From Cercis canadensis (lineage: Eukaryota; Streptophyta; Magnoliopsida; Fabales; Fabaceae): 64,000 nucleotides of DNA. The notes beneath the pieces are model-generated. The model was not told the DNA's origin. It saw nothing but the letters and a program-made list of their open reading frames with translations, and searched no databases. The stretch is taken from the NCBI GenBank assembly GCA_003255065.1, contig QAOA01008187.1, positions 273,029-337,028 of the forward strand, in the 5' to 3' direction. Position numbers and translations under genes: made by a program. Positions 46,203 through 57,690 of this stretch are shown piece by piece (positions within the stretch are counted from its first letter, which is position 1; every line of letters begins with the position of its first letter).

Positions 46203-47630
46203 CTGTCTAGAAGGTATACTTTAATTACTTCTTTGCATGCTAAGCTATTAGGTTTTGAGCTTATCAAAGACTTGTATGAATCCGATTTTGATTTCGGTCA
46301 GCTATGGATTGCTTATGCTAAGTATGCTAGTGGTGATTATTATAGGCCTGATGAGTACTTGTTTAAGAAAGATAAATTATGTGTGCCTGCATGTTTTATA
46401 CGTGATTTGCTTGTTAGAGAGACACATGGTGGTGGCCTAATGGGGCACTTTGGTGTTAAAAAGACTTTGGCTATCTTGCATGAACATTTTTATTGGCCTC
46501 ACATGAAACATGATGTGCTTTCTATTTGTGAAAAATATATTACTTGTAAACAGGCCAAGTCCAAAGTTATGCCACATGGACTTTATACACCATTGCCTAT
46601 ACCTGGTCAGCCTTGGATTGATATTTCTATGGATTTTGTGCTAGGGCTGCCGAGGTCACCAAGTGGGAAAGATAGTATCTTTGTGGTTGTTGATAGGTTT
46701 GGCAAGATGGCTCACTTTATTGCTTGTGCTAAAACTAATGATGCAACACACATTGCTGACTTGTTCTTTAAAGAAATAGTGCGCTTACATGGTTTACCTA
46801 GGACAATAGTGAGTGATAGAGATGTGAAGTTCCTAAGTCACTTTTGGCGAAGTCTATGGGATTGGTTGGGGACTAAGCTTCTGTTTTCTACGGTTGCACA
46901 TCCTCAGACAGATGGACAAACTGAGGTTGTTAATAGAATACTTGCTACTATATTGCATGCTATTATGCAAAAGAATCTTAAGCATTGGGAACAATCTTTG
47001 CCACATGTTGAGTTTGCTTATAATCACATTGTACACTCTACTACTTCTTATTCCCCTTTTGAGATTGTTTATAGATTTAATCCTTTAACTCCCTTGGATA
47101 TTTTACCTTTGCCTACTAATAAGTTTGCTAATCTTGATGGTAAGCAAAAGGCAGCTTTTATTAGAGACTTGCATTACAATGTTCCGGCTAATATTGAGAA
47201 GAAGAATGAGCAGTATGCTAGGCAAGCCAACAAGGGCCGAACTAGAGTTATATTCGAACTAAGTGATTGGGTTTGTGTACACCTTAGGAAGGGACGGTTT
47301 CCTACCCAACGGAAATCAAAGTTGCACCCTCGAGGAGATGGGCCGTTTGAGGTCCTTGAGCGGATTAATGACAATGCCTACAAAATTAATCTTCTTGGTG
47401 AGTATGGCCATGTTAGTGCTACTTTTAATGTTGCTAACTTAACCTTGTTTGATATAGGTGAGGATTTAGATTCGATGACGAATCCTTCCAAGGAGGGAGG
47501 GAATGATACGAATCAGCTTGGTACACATCCTAACCCTATGAGTGTTCATCATCCCTTGCTTGGAGTTGGAGGCTCGATGACTAGAAGCAAAGCTAAGCGA
47601 GTGAGAGAGGCGCTGTTGAGCCTAGTCTAA
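46203..47630 (+). pseudogene. Element C, right piece: integrase and pol tail
   Basis: An open frame of about 475 codons from the RNase H end ('[15 protein letters not shown]') through the integrase zinc domain, the DDE core ('[10 protein letters not shown]', '[12 protein letters not shown]', 'TDGQTEVVN') and '[15 protein letters not shown]' to the tail in the LTR. It stops at 47628-47630, about 50 codons earlier than in A. In the zinc domain, the first Cys of the final CX2C pair is Tyr ('EKYITCKQ'), so zinc binding should fail. The frame is truncated upstream, so no protein would be made in context. It is the plus-strand, older relative of A and B. Confidence 0.9.
47490..47503 (+). other. Polypurine tract of element C
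   Basis: AAGGAGGGAGGGAA directly before the 3' LTR, again encoding part of the pol tail. Confidence 0.8.
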
Positions 47631-48176
47631 GAGGTGCAGACCAAGGAAAAAGTAGCTAAGCCAAGTTCAGAGTTGAGATGGATCATTTATTTGTCTCTTG
47701 TAGAAGGGGCACATGGGCCAGCTTGGAGCCCAAGTTTGGAGCAAGCCGAAAACTATTTTTAATTTAATTAGTTTTATTTTTGGGCCTTTATGTTTATGGG
47801 CCAAAATGTTTAATTAGTTTTAAATTATTTTTTAATATTTTGGACCTTTATGTCTATGGGCCAAAATGGGTATTAGGGTTTTATTAACATTCTTAGAGGA
47901 TCTATCTTAGCTTGTAGCCTCCTAGCCGAATTGCCTATATAAGAAATTCGTGTATGCCTTTGCAAAACAGTTTTGAGATTAATATTATTCAGTTTCTAAA
48001 TTATTGAGTTTCTCTGGATTGAGAGCTTCCCTGTTGTTCTTGGACAAAGAACCGAACCTGAACTTACCAAGGATCCTTCTTTGTTAAGGGTTCACCCTAT
48101 TGAGATATCCAAGGTCATCCCATAGTTTGGTATCCAAGCACTCCGATCCAATCCTTCAGGTGACGAGAACGCATCA
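47504..48176 (+). repeat. 3' LTR of element C
   Basis: 673 bp, TGATACG to CGCATCA, matching the reverse complement of the A and B LTRs with many more differences than those show between themselves. The 5' LTR of C is not in the window. The flank GATAT at 48177-48181 has no visible partner. Confidence 0.9.
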
Positions 48177-49849
48177 GATATAGTGAAGAATAATCTATTG
48201 AGCATGTCTTAGAAGTTATTGAGGAGTGTATCTTGTAGTAACATTTAGGTGTGGTAGTTTTGAGGGGAAAGCTTGCAGAAGCTCAAGAGACCATTGGTGA
48301 GTTGAGGTAGTGGCAAGGTCAACCTTTTGTGACTCTTGAAATGTTGCTTGGAGTGCATGAGAGCCCGCATTCTAGTGTAAGATCATCTAGTCTAGCTAGG
48401 AAAAGGGTTCCTCGATCTAGCCGTTAAGATGGGATGCCCCTAGTGTAGGATGCCTCTTGCATGGAGTTGTACTTCTCTTTCTAACGTTGATGCCCCAAGT
48501 GTGGGGTTCCTTAATCTGATGTAATCTTTATTCAGGGATTGCTTGTGTCTTGAATGGACTGGGTCAGTCTTGATAAGGAGGCTTTTGGCCTTTGTGTGGG
48601 TTGTTTGGCCCGCCTCTAGGTCTTTCAGTGTTAGAAGTTGATCGTTCGTCGAACATGTCACCTCTTGCGTCATTCCGCTTGCTGGATTTTTCTTTTCTTT
48701 TGCAACAAATTCCTAGGCTTCCCATTTGTGTTTTTCTATAAAATATGGCTCCTAACTTGAATGATTCACTCATTGATTTCTCTTAGTGAATTGAGCTCTT
48801 GGATTGTTTGTGAAGAAAGTGAAGAAGCTTAACTTTTTCAACTTTGGCTTAAATGTGCTTTTCTCTTTGAGGTATGTGAAGATCAACAAGGAGGTGTTGT
48901 AGGAGGAACATGGCATTGCCTTGTGTAGGTGTCTTGAAGAAAGGTTGTTGTGTTGTCAATGGAATGTGGCTTGAAGGAGAACATGCTTTGGAGGAGGGAA
49001 TTTTGAAAGCAAGGGGGAGAGTGCATGCCCCTAGCTAGTTTAGGTCAAGATAGTTTGAAAGAAGGATATTAAAATGGGGTGTATGGTCAAGAGATTTTGT
49101 AGGTAAAAGAGGCGGGGCATGCCTTTGTCTAGGGAGCCTTTTTGTTATTTTGAGGAAAGCTAGATTTGGATAGGTTAAATTAGTATTGGGCAATGAGGAG
49201 TTGGTCGCAAAGAGAAAGGGTACGCCCCTTGCATCAAGAATTGGAGGATTTCTTCTTTGTTTTTGGGAGAGTGATTTGAATGGGTTAAATGAAGATTATC
49301 ATGGAGGAATGTGTGGTGGGCAGGGAGGTTTTGGTTGTAAAGGAAAAAGGGTATGCCCCTTGTGTGGATTTTTGTATTTAGAAGAATGGTCTCGATGGGT
49401 CATAAATTTATTGTTTAGTTGATTTTGAGTGCATGAGCATGCTTCTTTGAAGATCGATTTCTTGGATTTTATGGAGGTGATGAAAGAGTTTGGATGCCGT
49501 TGCAAGGAAGCAGAGTTATGCCTTCTTGTTTTCAAGGTTGACCCTTTGTGGAATAGGTCGAATGAAGATGACCATGGGGAGAACGGGTAGTTGGCATAGG
49601 GATTTTGGCTGCAAAGGGGAAGGTTATGCCCCTTGTTTTAAAAGAATGTAAATAAGTTGAATGTAAAGGCTCTTCTAAGGATGGATGATTGGCAAAGAGA
49701 TTTCTTTGTGTATGATGATGTGAAGGTAATTGGAACTTGGCTTGGTTGCAACAAGATGGGCTTATCATTACTTGTCACAATGTACTCGAAGGTTGCTACA
49801 ATATAAATGGTGGACTAAGAAAAAAGATATGAATTTTTAGAGCTGCCAC
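48177..49849. other. Unassigned region with repeated ATGCCCCTTG-type motif
   Basis: No gene is recognised. A block with 'tatgccccttg' or close variants recurs near 48433, 49024, 49219, 49352, 49518 and 49629, often preceded by 'gcaaaggraaaggg' and followed by 'gaatgggttgaatgaagatgatcatggrg'. This suggests degenerate tandem units of about 130-160 bp between 49185 and 49640. A TATA-like 'ctataaaatatgg' lies near 48736. It may be the internal region of the element whose LTR starts near 49850. Confidence 0.45.
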
Positions 49850-50349
49850 CAATTGTATTTAGAAATAGGAAAACAATTGAAAAAACCCCTTTTGAATTAT
49901 AAAAAAAAAATGATATGCAAACCAAAGAAAGTTTGAGAGTCTAATTGTGTGTGGGAAAGGTGTTTGACACCCCACAACACTCGTCTAAAAGACATGGCAA
50001 CTATGTATTTGAATTATCCCTAAAAAACACATGCATATATTTACAAGTTTAAAAGAATGAGAAAAACATAATATTTACAAAAGTGGGTTTGCCTTACAAT
50101 TGTAGGTGCATGTTATCCTCGAGGAGAAATTAGAGTTCTTGTAGTTTATTAAAAAGGATTTGAAAAAAAAAATGTAAAACTTGACCAGACAATTGGGGGT
50201 CATTTAGTGGCATGGAGCCAAAAACAAGTGAGAAAGAGAGGCTTAGAGCCTTTGATTTTTTTGTCTTTTCTTGAAAATTAGAAATTAAAAGAAATGTGAA
50301 AGTTATTTGAAAGTTGGACTTGACTTGTTTCTCCTCGAGTGCCTACGTA

Positions 50350-50974
50350 CCCACTAGATGTAGAGCTAGCAAACAGGCTAGCCCAACCCAGTTCGGTTCG
50401 AGTCGTAGGCCAATTCAGGTTAGGCCAAATTGGCACAGTTTTATTTGGGTCAACATTCTACTCGCCTAGCCTAGCCCTCGATGGGATGCAAGCTAATATA
50501 GGCCAGCCTATTTTTTTTTAACTATTTTTATTTGAATTCGGCTAAAAGCTAGCAAGGATTTAGGTCTTTTTCTTTAATAATTTTGGCTATTTTAGGCTAA
50601 ATTGTTATTGAACCTAATTTAAAAAAACAAAGTAATAAAAAAATCAAAATAAAGAATCAAAGATGTATAAAAAGAAGCATGTAAATGTAAAATTAAAATA
50701 AGATGTAGAACTAATTAAACAAATGTAGTAATACATACTTAAAAATAATACTTACATATAATTTGGTCTAGCCTAAAAAAAAAAAAAAGTGGCCCAGCCC
50801 AATCCAATCGGAACCTGAATGGGCTACGAGCCAAAACTTGTTGGGCTAAGATTGGCCCGATTCTATTTGGGTTGGAATTTTTAGAACTCAGCCTTTTTTT
50901 TTTTTTAAAAAAAAAAGGGCTAAAACGGGCTAGGCTAGATGGGCTGGCCTGTTTTGCCAAGTTCAACTAGTGGG
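50350..50974. mobile_element. Foldback/MITE-like element with GGGCTAGCCC-rich ends
   Basis: The ends CCCACTAG...GCTAGCAAACAGGCTAGCCC and the inverted GGGCTGGCCTGTTTTGCC...CTAGTGGG match imperfectly over about 35 bp. Both halves are full of 'ggcccagccc' and 'gggctagg' motifs, in contrast with the AT-rich surround. Such ends resemble small hAT-like elements of plants. The 8-bp flanks do not match, so either the edges are slightly misplaced or the duplication has decayed. Confidence 0.5.
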
Positions 50975-52407
50975 ATTAAAGTTTGTGTAATTCTCTTTTG
51001 AAAGAGAAAGAAAGACTCTTGAGCTTCCTTTTTTATTGAAGTGAAAGAAAAGAGAGAGACATGAATAAATAGTTCAATTTACAAAGCAATCTATATGATG
51101 CATAAGAATCCGCAATTAAAAGAATTTAAACATTCTATGCATGCCTCTAATGGGTTCCTAGGTCATTCCACTTTGTTAACCGTATCATGGTTTTCAGAGT
51201 GGCACTCATCCTTACCTAGGTTGGATAGGAGAGGCTACCCAAATTAGGGTCAGATGCCTCTATCCTCCCCTGACAAGTAAGGAGCTTATGGATATTCTAT
51301 GTGCACAATATATCACCTAAATGAATACAAATGCTTGACATAATTAGAATTATTACAAGCCTTGTCTCAAATTTAAGTTAAGGAAGAAAGAAACATGATC
51401 CAAATATAACATAAGATAAAGAGTGGCCAAACCTAGTGCTTCAAGTTTCTATCCTTTCAATTTGCCAAGCTCCAAAATCATGTGTGCTATTCAAGATAAT
51501 TACCAAAAACATAATGGCATTGGAATTATGAAAAAAAATAGTTGTGAAGCTCAATTTATTACCAAAAACATAATGCAAAGGTCAAAAATCACAATTTCAT
51601 AATTTGATGCGAATTTTGTGATTTTTGGGAAACAGTAAATGATGAATTTGGTAACAAAACCGATACCAATTGAAATCTACATGTCTTATCTTTCCAAAGA
51701 ATTCAGAATTACATGAATCCCATTTGTATAACTCGAGTTATAACTAAAACAATGCACAAAGGTCAGAAACTGAAAATGCAGAATTTGAAAGTTCAACAGC
51801 CATGTTCACGAAAATTCTGGGACTAATTGGTTTTAAATTCCTCAAATCAAATTACATGGACTGAAAGATACACATCTTAGGTTTCCACCAAAAGTGAAAT
51901 TTCACGAAAATTATTGTGTAGCTCAAGCAATGTATGAAACATCACACAAAGGTCAATGTTGGACAGAATTTTGTAAATTATGCTCCAATGCAAATGTGTG
52001 CATGAATTATGATACAATAAATATTCAAATGAAAAAACCAAGGCACCTAATTCATGCCATAATCTCAATAACCAAATAAAAGGCATCACAACTTTAGAAT
52101 CAAAGCCTAATTCAAGCATAGCATCATATATGCATTTTATCAAACACTTTGAAGGCACATAATCCATATTTAAATTCTCTAGTAAAAAGAGCATCCAAAT
52201 AATTCCAAATCAACAAAAATACATGTGGGCATGCTCCTAGGTCATATCATAATCATCCAAGAGATCAATTTCAACTAGAAACATGCACAATCAAGCTTCT
52301 AGGCACCAAAAAATATAGTTGCAAAATCATGTTTGAATTTAAGGAGTTAAGAAGTGGAAGAGGACCATTACCCAATTGAAGGCCTCTAGTGTTAACAATC
52401 AAAGTGG

Positions 52408-53845
52408 ATAGGTGATGAACACACTTTTTATACAATAGTTATTCCTCATACTTAGTCTTTTAAACCTCTTTTGGGCTGAATTGCATAGACTTAGACCTCA
52501 TTTCATGACTTTGGATCCATTTGTGCTTAATTGCAATTTCCAGCAATACTGAGCATTTTATGCTGTCTCTGTGTTTCGTGCATTTCTTGAGTTATGTATG
52601 TCTAAAAATTCCGAGTCATACCTTGTAGGAAAGCTGAGAGAATTGTCTACAACTTTCTTTCAGGGCTCCAAAGCTAATTCGGACGTTCAGAAGGTCATAT
52701 GCAGCCTGGAAACCAGAGAAGACATGCTGTCGCAGGATCCTGACCTACATGCAGTATTTGGGTCATAACTTGAGTTGTGGATGTCATATGGACCTGAAAC
52801 TGGTACCATTGGAAAGCTAACAGACAGATCTTCAATTGATATGAAGACCGGTTCACCATATTTTATGTGGAAGATGGTCTTATTTGCTGTGCAAGTTAGC
52901 TGACGGTTCCAGACACCTTCTGCCACTTAAATGGGCCTAACTTCCTCATGACAAGTCCAAATGGGCCCAAACCAAAGCCCAATTGAAGCTAAGGCCCATG
53001 GGAACAATTGTGCCCTAAGGGCAATTTGGGTGTGGATGTAATTTTGGAGGTCTATATCAGCAAGAGGGGGCAGCCGAAATTCAGAATCAAGTCATTAGAT
53101 ATTTTTAGACAGCTTTTACTCATTCCTTAGTCCTTAAGTTTTCTCTTAGATATTTTTGTAAGAACTCAGCTCTTCTTGTTCATGGAGGGCTAAATCATCA
53201 TATCAATCCAGGTTTTGCTATTCTGATTATTGGTTTTGAGATTATGTGTTGTTGTTCTTCATTTTAGTTGTTAATCAAAGTTCTTTCAATCCTCTGAAAT
53301 ATTCTGTTTGAATTGCTTAATTCGGATTGGATTATTCATGTGTTCATATTCTGTTTGCATGTGATAAAAGAGGATTGTATGGTTAATTAATGGTTCTAAG
53401 CTTGGACGGATTAATTACCTTGGCTGGATTCAGGACTTAGGTTAAACTTGACTTGAATGTTTGCTTAATTCATTTAGTCCCTTGTTGAACCGAATTCTGG
53501 TTGCTTAACCAGTAGACATCCATAGAACATTGAGAGGCTTCTTGATATGTTTTAAAGGCCAAGAACATGGTTAATAATTAAATGGATCCTTGGAAATCAA
53601 GGATGAATCAAAATCAGATTAGTTAAGACTTGGATTGGTTGCTTTCTCTTAAACTTTACCACTTTCAATTAATTTTTGTTAATCACAGAAACAAACACAA
53701 CCCCCCTGTTTATATGCTTCTCAATATGATTCACCAAATAGAACAATCCTTAGGTTCGACTTAGGGCTGCCCTTTGCTGCAAATAGCTTAGGAACCGACC
53801 TTAAACATTAACTAATTTGAGGAGCCTCGGCAGCTCATCAATAGG
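52408..53845 (+). repeat. Solo LTR D6 with ATAGG target duplication
   Basis: The LTR is 52413-53840 (1428 bp), TGATGAACAC to GCTCATCA, flanked by ATAGG at 52408-52412 and 53841-53845. It is family D in plus orientation, opposite to D1 and D2. Confidence 0.93.
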
Positions 53846-54543
53846 CTTTCAACCTTCAAAAATCCATGCAATTGCTTAACTCCCACCCTTAATTCCTCCA
53901 AATAGGTGTTGCCTTGTCTTATCCAAGTTGATGAAAAGTGTGAAGGAGATGAATAATAATAAAAATGAACTATGGGAAGCTAAAAAAATAGAGTGGGACC
54001 TAGGAATCAAAGATTTAATGGAGAATGTGAAAAGGAGATGAAGAGGGAGAGGATAGGAGAAGAGAGGAGAATTGAAATAAGAATGTGAGGGTAGCTAGGG
54101 TTTCCCTTATTCTAAATGGAGCTTGACTAAAAATGTGTCTTGAATTTGGTTGTTTAATTTGGATCAAGACAATTGAGCTCAAAAAGAATAGGGCTATGCA
54201 TTAATAAGTAATTAGGCTTGGGCATGTATTTTCATGAGATTGAGGCTATTGGACTTAATACTTTGATCACATAAAATATTGACCTCTTAAAAAACATTGA
54301 ACTAGGTTAGATGCAATTAGACTAAGGCATATCTTTTTTATTCTTTTTTTCTTCACAAGATTCAACCACAAAGTTGAAAATAATAATAATAAAAGAAGTC
54401 TTTTGAAATAGTATTTTAAAAAGAACTATTTTTGAGATTTTTGATATTTTGACAAATACAAAGAGACAAGAAAACAAATTTTTTTTTTTAATAACTTTCA
54501 ATAGAATTAAGAAAAATAGCTCGGACAAAACATGATGTCTACA

Positions 54544-55724
54544 TTACCATTTCATCTTTCTTTGGAACCCTAACTTTTGCCTAGGCTGCCCAAAGATGAG
54601 TTTTCAACCTAGCAGGCTTTTCTTATCTTTTTTTTTTTTTAACTTTTTTTTGTGGGCCTACCCCTTATGTTTTGTTTTGACCCAATGGGGGGAGTGCATG
54701 GGGATACCCTTTGTAAAAGAATTAGATTCAAGTTTGATCCAAATGTATTTGAGCAAAGCCCATGTGTCAAGCTTTTCGAGAAATGGTGAGGACTCGAATT
54801 GAGAGTGAAGATGATAAAAATTGAGTTACTTGAAAAAGGATAAGACTCGATTGTTTTGGAAAGTAAACTAGAAAAGAGGTTTGAATAAGGATATAGACAC
54901 TTGAAAGCCTAGATGACTTGAACAAGCCTAGATGACTTGAACATGAATGAGAATGTGACTTGAAGAATTCTTGTGATATTTATTTCTTTTCATATTTTTG
55001 GATTGGGCGTCGTGGGAAAGCTTGAAACCGAGAGCTCTTCTAAACCTTGTTGGATCGCACCTTTGTAAAAGTTGCCTATGTATCTTCAAAGGAAATGAGT
55101 TTCTTGACTTTGTTCCTTAATGGTATTTTAATTTGGGGCTTTGAAGAATTAGGGCCATGTAGTTCATGTTCATGTTCTTTTTTTTTTTTTTTTCTAAACA
55201 CCCNTTTTTTTTCCAAACACCCTAACTTTTGTCTAAGTTGCCCTTTTTGGTTTTCAACTTATCGGGCTTGTCTTGCCTAAGCCACCCTTTTAGGTTTTCG
55301 ACTTAGAAGGTTTTTTTTTTTTTTTTTTTGGGATTTCCTTGAGTAAAGGTCTTCTTGATTCTCGATTACTTGTTATTATCCAAAATAAAATGGTTTGGAA
55401 AAATTCACCATATTCTCATAAAAAGTTACATCTTTATTGATAAAAAAGGAAGTTTACAAAAGACACGAAAAATTAAAGACTATGAACAAACTCGAGGATA
55501 ACCCACTCATTGGACTTGTATCAACGGGGGTAGAGTGACCCTAGAGAAGCATGTGTGGGTTTTGGTTGTGGCAAACCTCTTTCCCTCAATTGGATGAATG
55601 CTTGGCTCATAGATATAGGGAGTTTGCTAAATTCCCTCTTTTGTTGTGTTCCATTTGGGATAGCAAGTTAGAACGGAGGGTGGTTGTTGTGTACCTCTAT
55701 CACCTTTGCCTTGCTTGGTTCAAA
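54544..55724. other. Unassigned internal-type DNA with short repeated blocks
   Basis: No gene is seen. A block 'ccctaacttttgcctaggctgccc...gttttcaacctagcaggctt' (54568) recurs at 55221 and, shorter, at 55275 ('gcctaagccacccttttaggttttcgactta'). An N at 55204 sits in a T run between near-identical 'aacaccc' words and marks an assembly join. Confidence 0.45.
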
Positions 55725-56052
55725 TTATTGTTCGGTCTCATTGATGGTGAGCTCATCTTCCTCCAAGAAGCTGGCTTCTATGTCATCTTTGAGTCGGATT
55801 CCCGCATTAAGAAGAGCACGAAAAGAAGAATGGTATTGGTACTTGAGGTACCTTTGATATACCGGTTGTAGGTTTCTAAGGATCATCTCTATTTTATCCT
55901 CTTCAATTGGTCGATTCATCACTTGGATAGCATTGAACCTCCATCTTGAAACAAATGCTGAAAAGGTTTTCCCATTTTCTTGCCAATTGATTTACAAGTC
56001 CCTTTTGGTGATGTCAAGCTCGATGTTGTAGCTAAGAGTACATATATGCTCC
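55725..56052 (-). pseudogene. Retrotransposon gag fragment
   Basis: On the minus strand 'GKTFSAFVSRWRFNAIQ' is followed by 'MNRPIEEDKIEMILRNLQP' and 'FRALLNAGIRLKDDIEASF'. This is the pattern of the plant Ty3/gypsy retrotransposon gag domain ('FVSRWR...M.NRP.E.DQ..M...NL.P'). An in-frame stop near 56040 and one after 'NETEQ' show decay. Its element is uncertain: it lies 200 bp downstream of the primer site at 56236 in the same orientation, which is close for a normal leader. Confidence 0.65.
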
Positions 56053-56235
56053 TAGAGAAGGGTGGATAAGAGATTAAAACAATATACAACAGAATTACCA
56101 ATTAAAACTTTTTTTGTAAGTACTAGCTTTGACCAAGAACTCATTTTACAACTTGTTCTTTGATCAATGGAGGTGTTTATTAACAGGTTAAAAGTCAATT
56201 ATACTCCTAATAAGATTGATCCAAACTAGAATATT

Positions 56236-56253
56236 TCTCCGGCAATGGTGCCA
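56236..56253 (-). other. Primer-binding site beside LTR D3
   Basis: TGGCACCATTGCCGGAGA on the minus strand, 5 bases beyond the LTR end. It matches the TGGCGCCGTTGCCGGGGA pattern of Athila/Tat elements closely. It shows the left side of D3 is internal element sequence and not a random flank. Confidence 0.75.
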
Positions 56254-56258
56254 AAATT

Positions 56259-57676
56259 TGATGAGCTACCGAGGCTAATCAAATTAGTGAATTTATATCT
56301 AGTTCACCAAAGCTACTCGCTGCATAAGGTAACACCAAGTTGAACCAAATGATTATTCTAATTAGGGAATCATATTAAGGAGTTTAACAAACAGGGGGAT
56401 TGATTTGCAGAATTACTCAACAGAAAGTAATTGAAAGTGGTAAACTAAATTAAGGAAAACAACCAGTCCAAGGTTTAACCAATATTGATTTTAATCCGTC
56501 ATTGATTACAAAAGATTCATTCAATAATTACCTAATTCTCGGCCTTAGAACACATCAAGAAGCCTCTAAGTGATCTATGGATCTCTACTGGATAAGCATT
56601 CAGAATTCAATTAATTAGGGTTCAATCAATTAAGCATCCACTAATCCAAATTAACCTAAAGTCCAAAATCCAACCAAGATTAAACAATCTGTCCAAAAGC
56701 TTAGAAACATTGTTTAATCTTTATAATTCTCTTTTAACATATGAAATTAAACAATTATCATATGAACATTCAAATACGAATCTAAGCAACTCAAATAGAA
56801 TTAAGCAAATGATAGAAAAAAGTTGATTAAACACTGAATAAATAACAATTAAAATAGAATCTCAGAATTAATAATCAGAAGAGTTAAAACCTAGATTGAT
56901 TTAAATGATTAGCCCTCCATGAACATAAGGGAATGATCCATTACAAGAAAAACAAAGAAAACTAGAGAGAAAAGAGGCAAAGAAAAACTGTCTAGAATGG
57001 AATGTCAAATATGTCTACCTCTTTAACCTACTTGTAACCCTCTAAAATAATTGCACACCTAGATTACCCTTAGTTTAGAATTAATCTCCTGGGCCTCAGT
57101 ATTAATTGGGCACTGGTTTGGGCTTAATTGGGCCTGGGATGAGAAAGTTAGACCCATTTAAGTCTTAACAGCTCTCTGGACCGATCAATTGACTTCAAAG
57201 GGAAATAGCACCATCAAAACACCACATTTTGGAGAAGTAGTCTTCATAGGAGTTGAAGCTTTATGTCTTAGCTATCCAATGGTACTAGTTTCAGGTCCAG
57301 AAAACATCCATAACCCAAGTTATGGCCCAATCTCTTTATACGGGTCAGGATCCAGTGACAACATCTCTGCTCTGACTTCCAAGCTAAAAATAACATGTTG
57401 GACATCCGAATTAGTTTTGGAGCTATGAATCAAAGTTGTAGAGAATTCTCTTAGATTTCCTACAAGATAAGATTAAAAATTATCATATGTCTAGAACTCA
57501 AGTTATGTCCGAAATATAGAGATAGTGTAAAGTTCCTAGTAATGCTAAAAAAACATAATTAAGCCCAATTGAAAGTCAACTAATGAAATGTGGCCTAAGC
57601 CCAATCAAATCAGCCCAAAAGAGGTTTAAGAGAATAAAATTGAGGATTAACTGTTGTATAAAAAGTGTGATTATCA
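56259..57676 (-). repeat. LTR D3, bordered by a primer site and a polypurine tract
   Basis: 1418 bp, TGATGAGCTACC to TGATTATCA, family D in minus orientation. The left side has a primer site and the right side a polypurine tract, so this LTR is at once the 3' LTR of the sequence to its right and the 5' LTR of the sequence to its left. No matching 5-bp flanks are found, as this structure predicts. Confidence 0.8.
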
Positions 57677-57690
57677 AATTCCCCCACACT
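57677..57690 (-). other. Polypurine tract beside LTR D3
   Basis: AGTGTGGGGGAATT on the minus strand abuts the LTR start TGATAATCAC. The same arrangement is found at D4. Confidence 0.85.

Larger units (their letters stand above)
39337..46205 (-). mobile_element. Complete Ty3/gypsy chromovirus-like retrotransposon B
   Basis: The element is 39342-46200 (6859 bp), flanked by CCCTG at 39337-39341 and 46201-46205. LTRs are 675 bp. It is a sister of A with the same primer site, polypurine tract and gag-pol layout, but carries three stops and two frameshifts. About eleven differences between its LTRs are visible by eye, so its age is similar to A's. It lies in reverse orientation inside C, an older copy of the same family. 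Confidence 0.95.
49850..54543 (-). repeat. AT-rich dispersed repeat F, copy 2 (LTR-like), with two insertions
   Basis: The left edge 'gctgccaccaattgtattt' matches F copy 1. The right edge on the minus strand reads TGTAGACATCATGTTTTGTC. It contains a foldback element (50350-50974) and solo LTR D6 (52413-53840); without these it would be about 2.6 kb. I read it as a long minus-strand LTR, based on TG...ATT edges and a GGTGGC primer-like sequence on the left. No coding homology is seen. Confidence 0.45.

Noticed and set aside
50339..50521. 60-codon frame at the foldback element
   Set aside because: It is made by the GC-rich terminal repeats of the foldback element and has no protein match.
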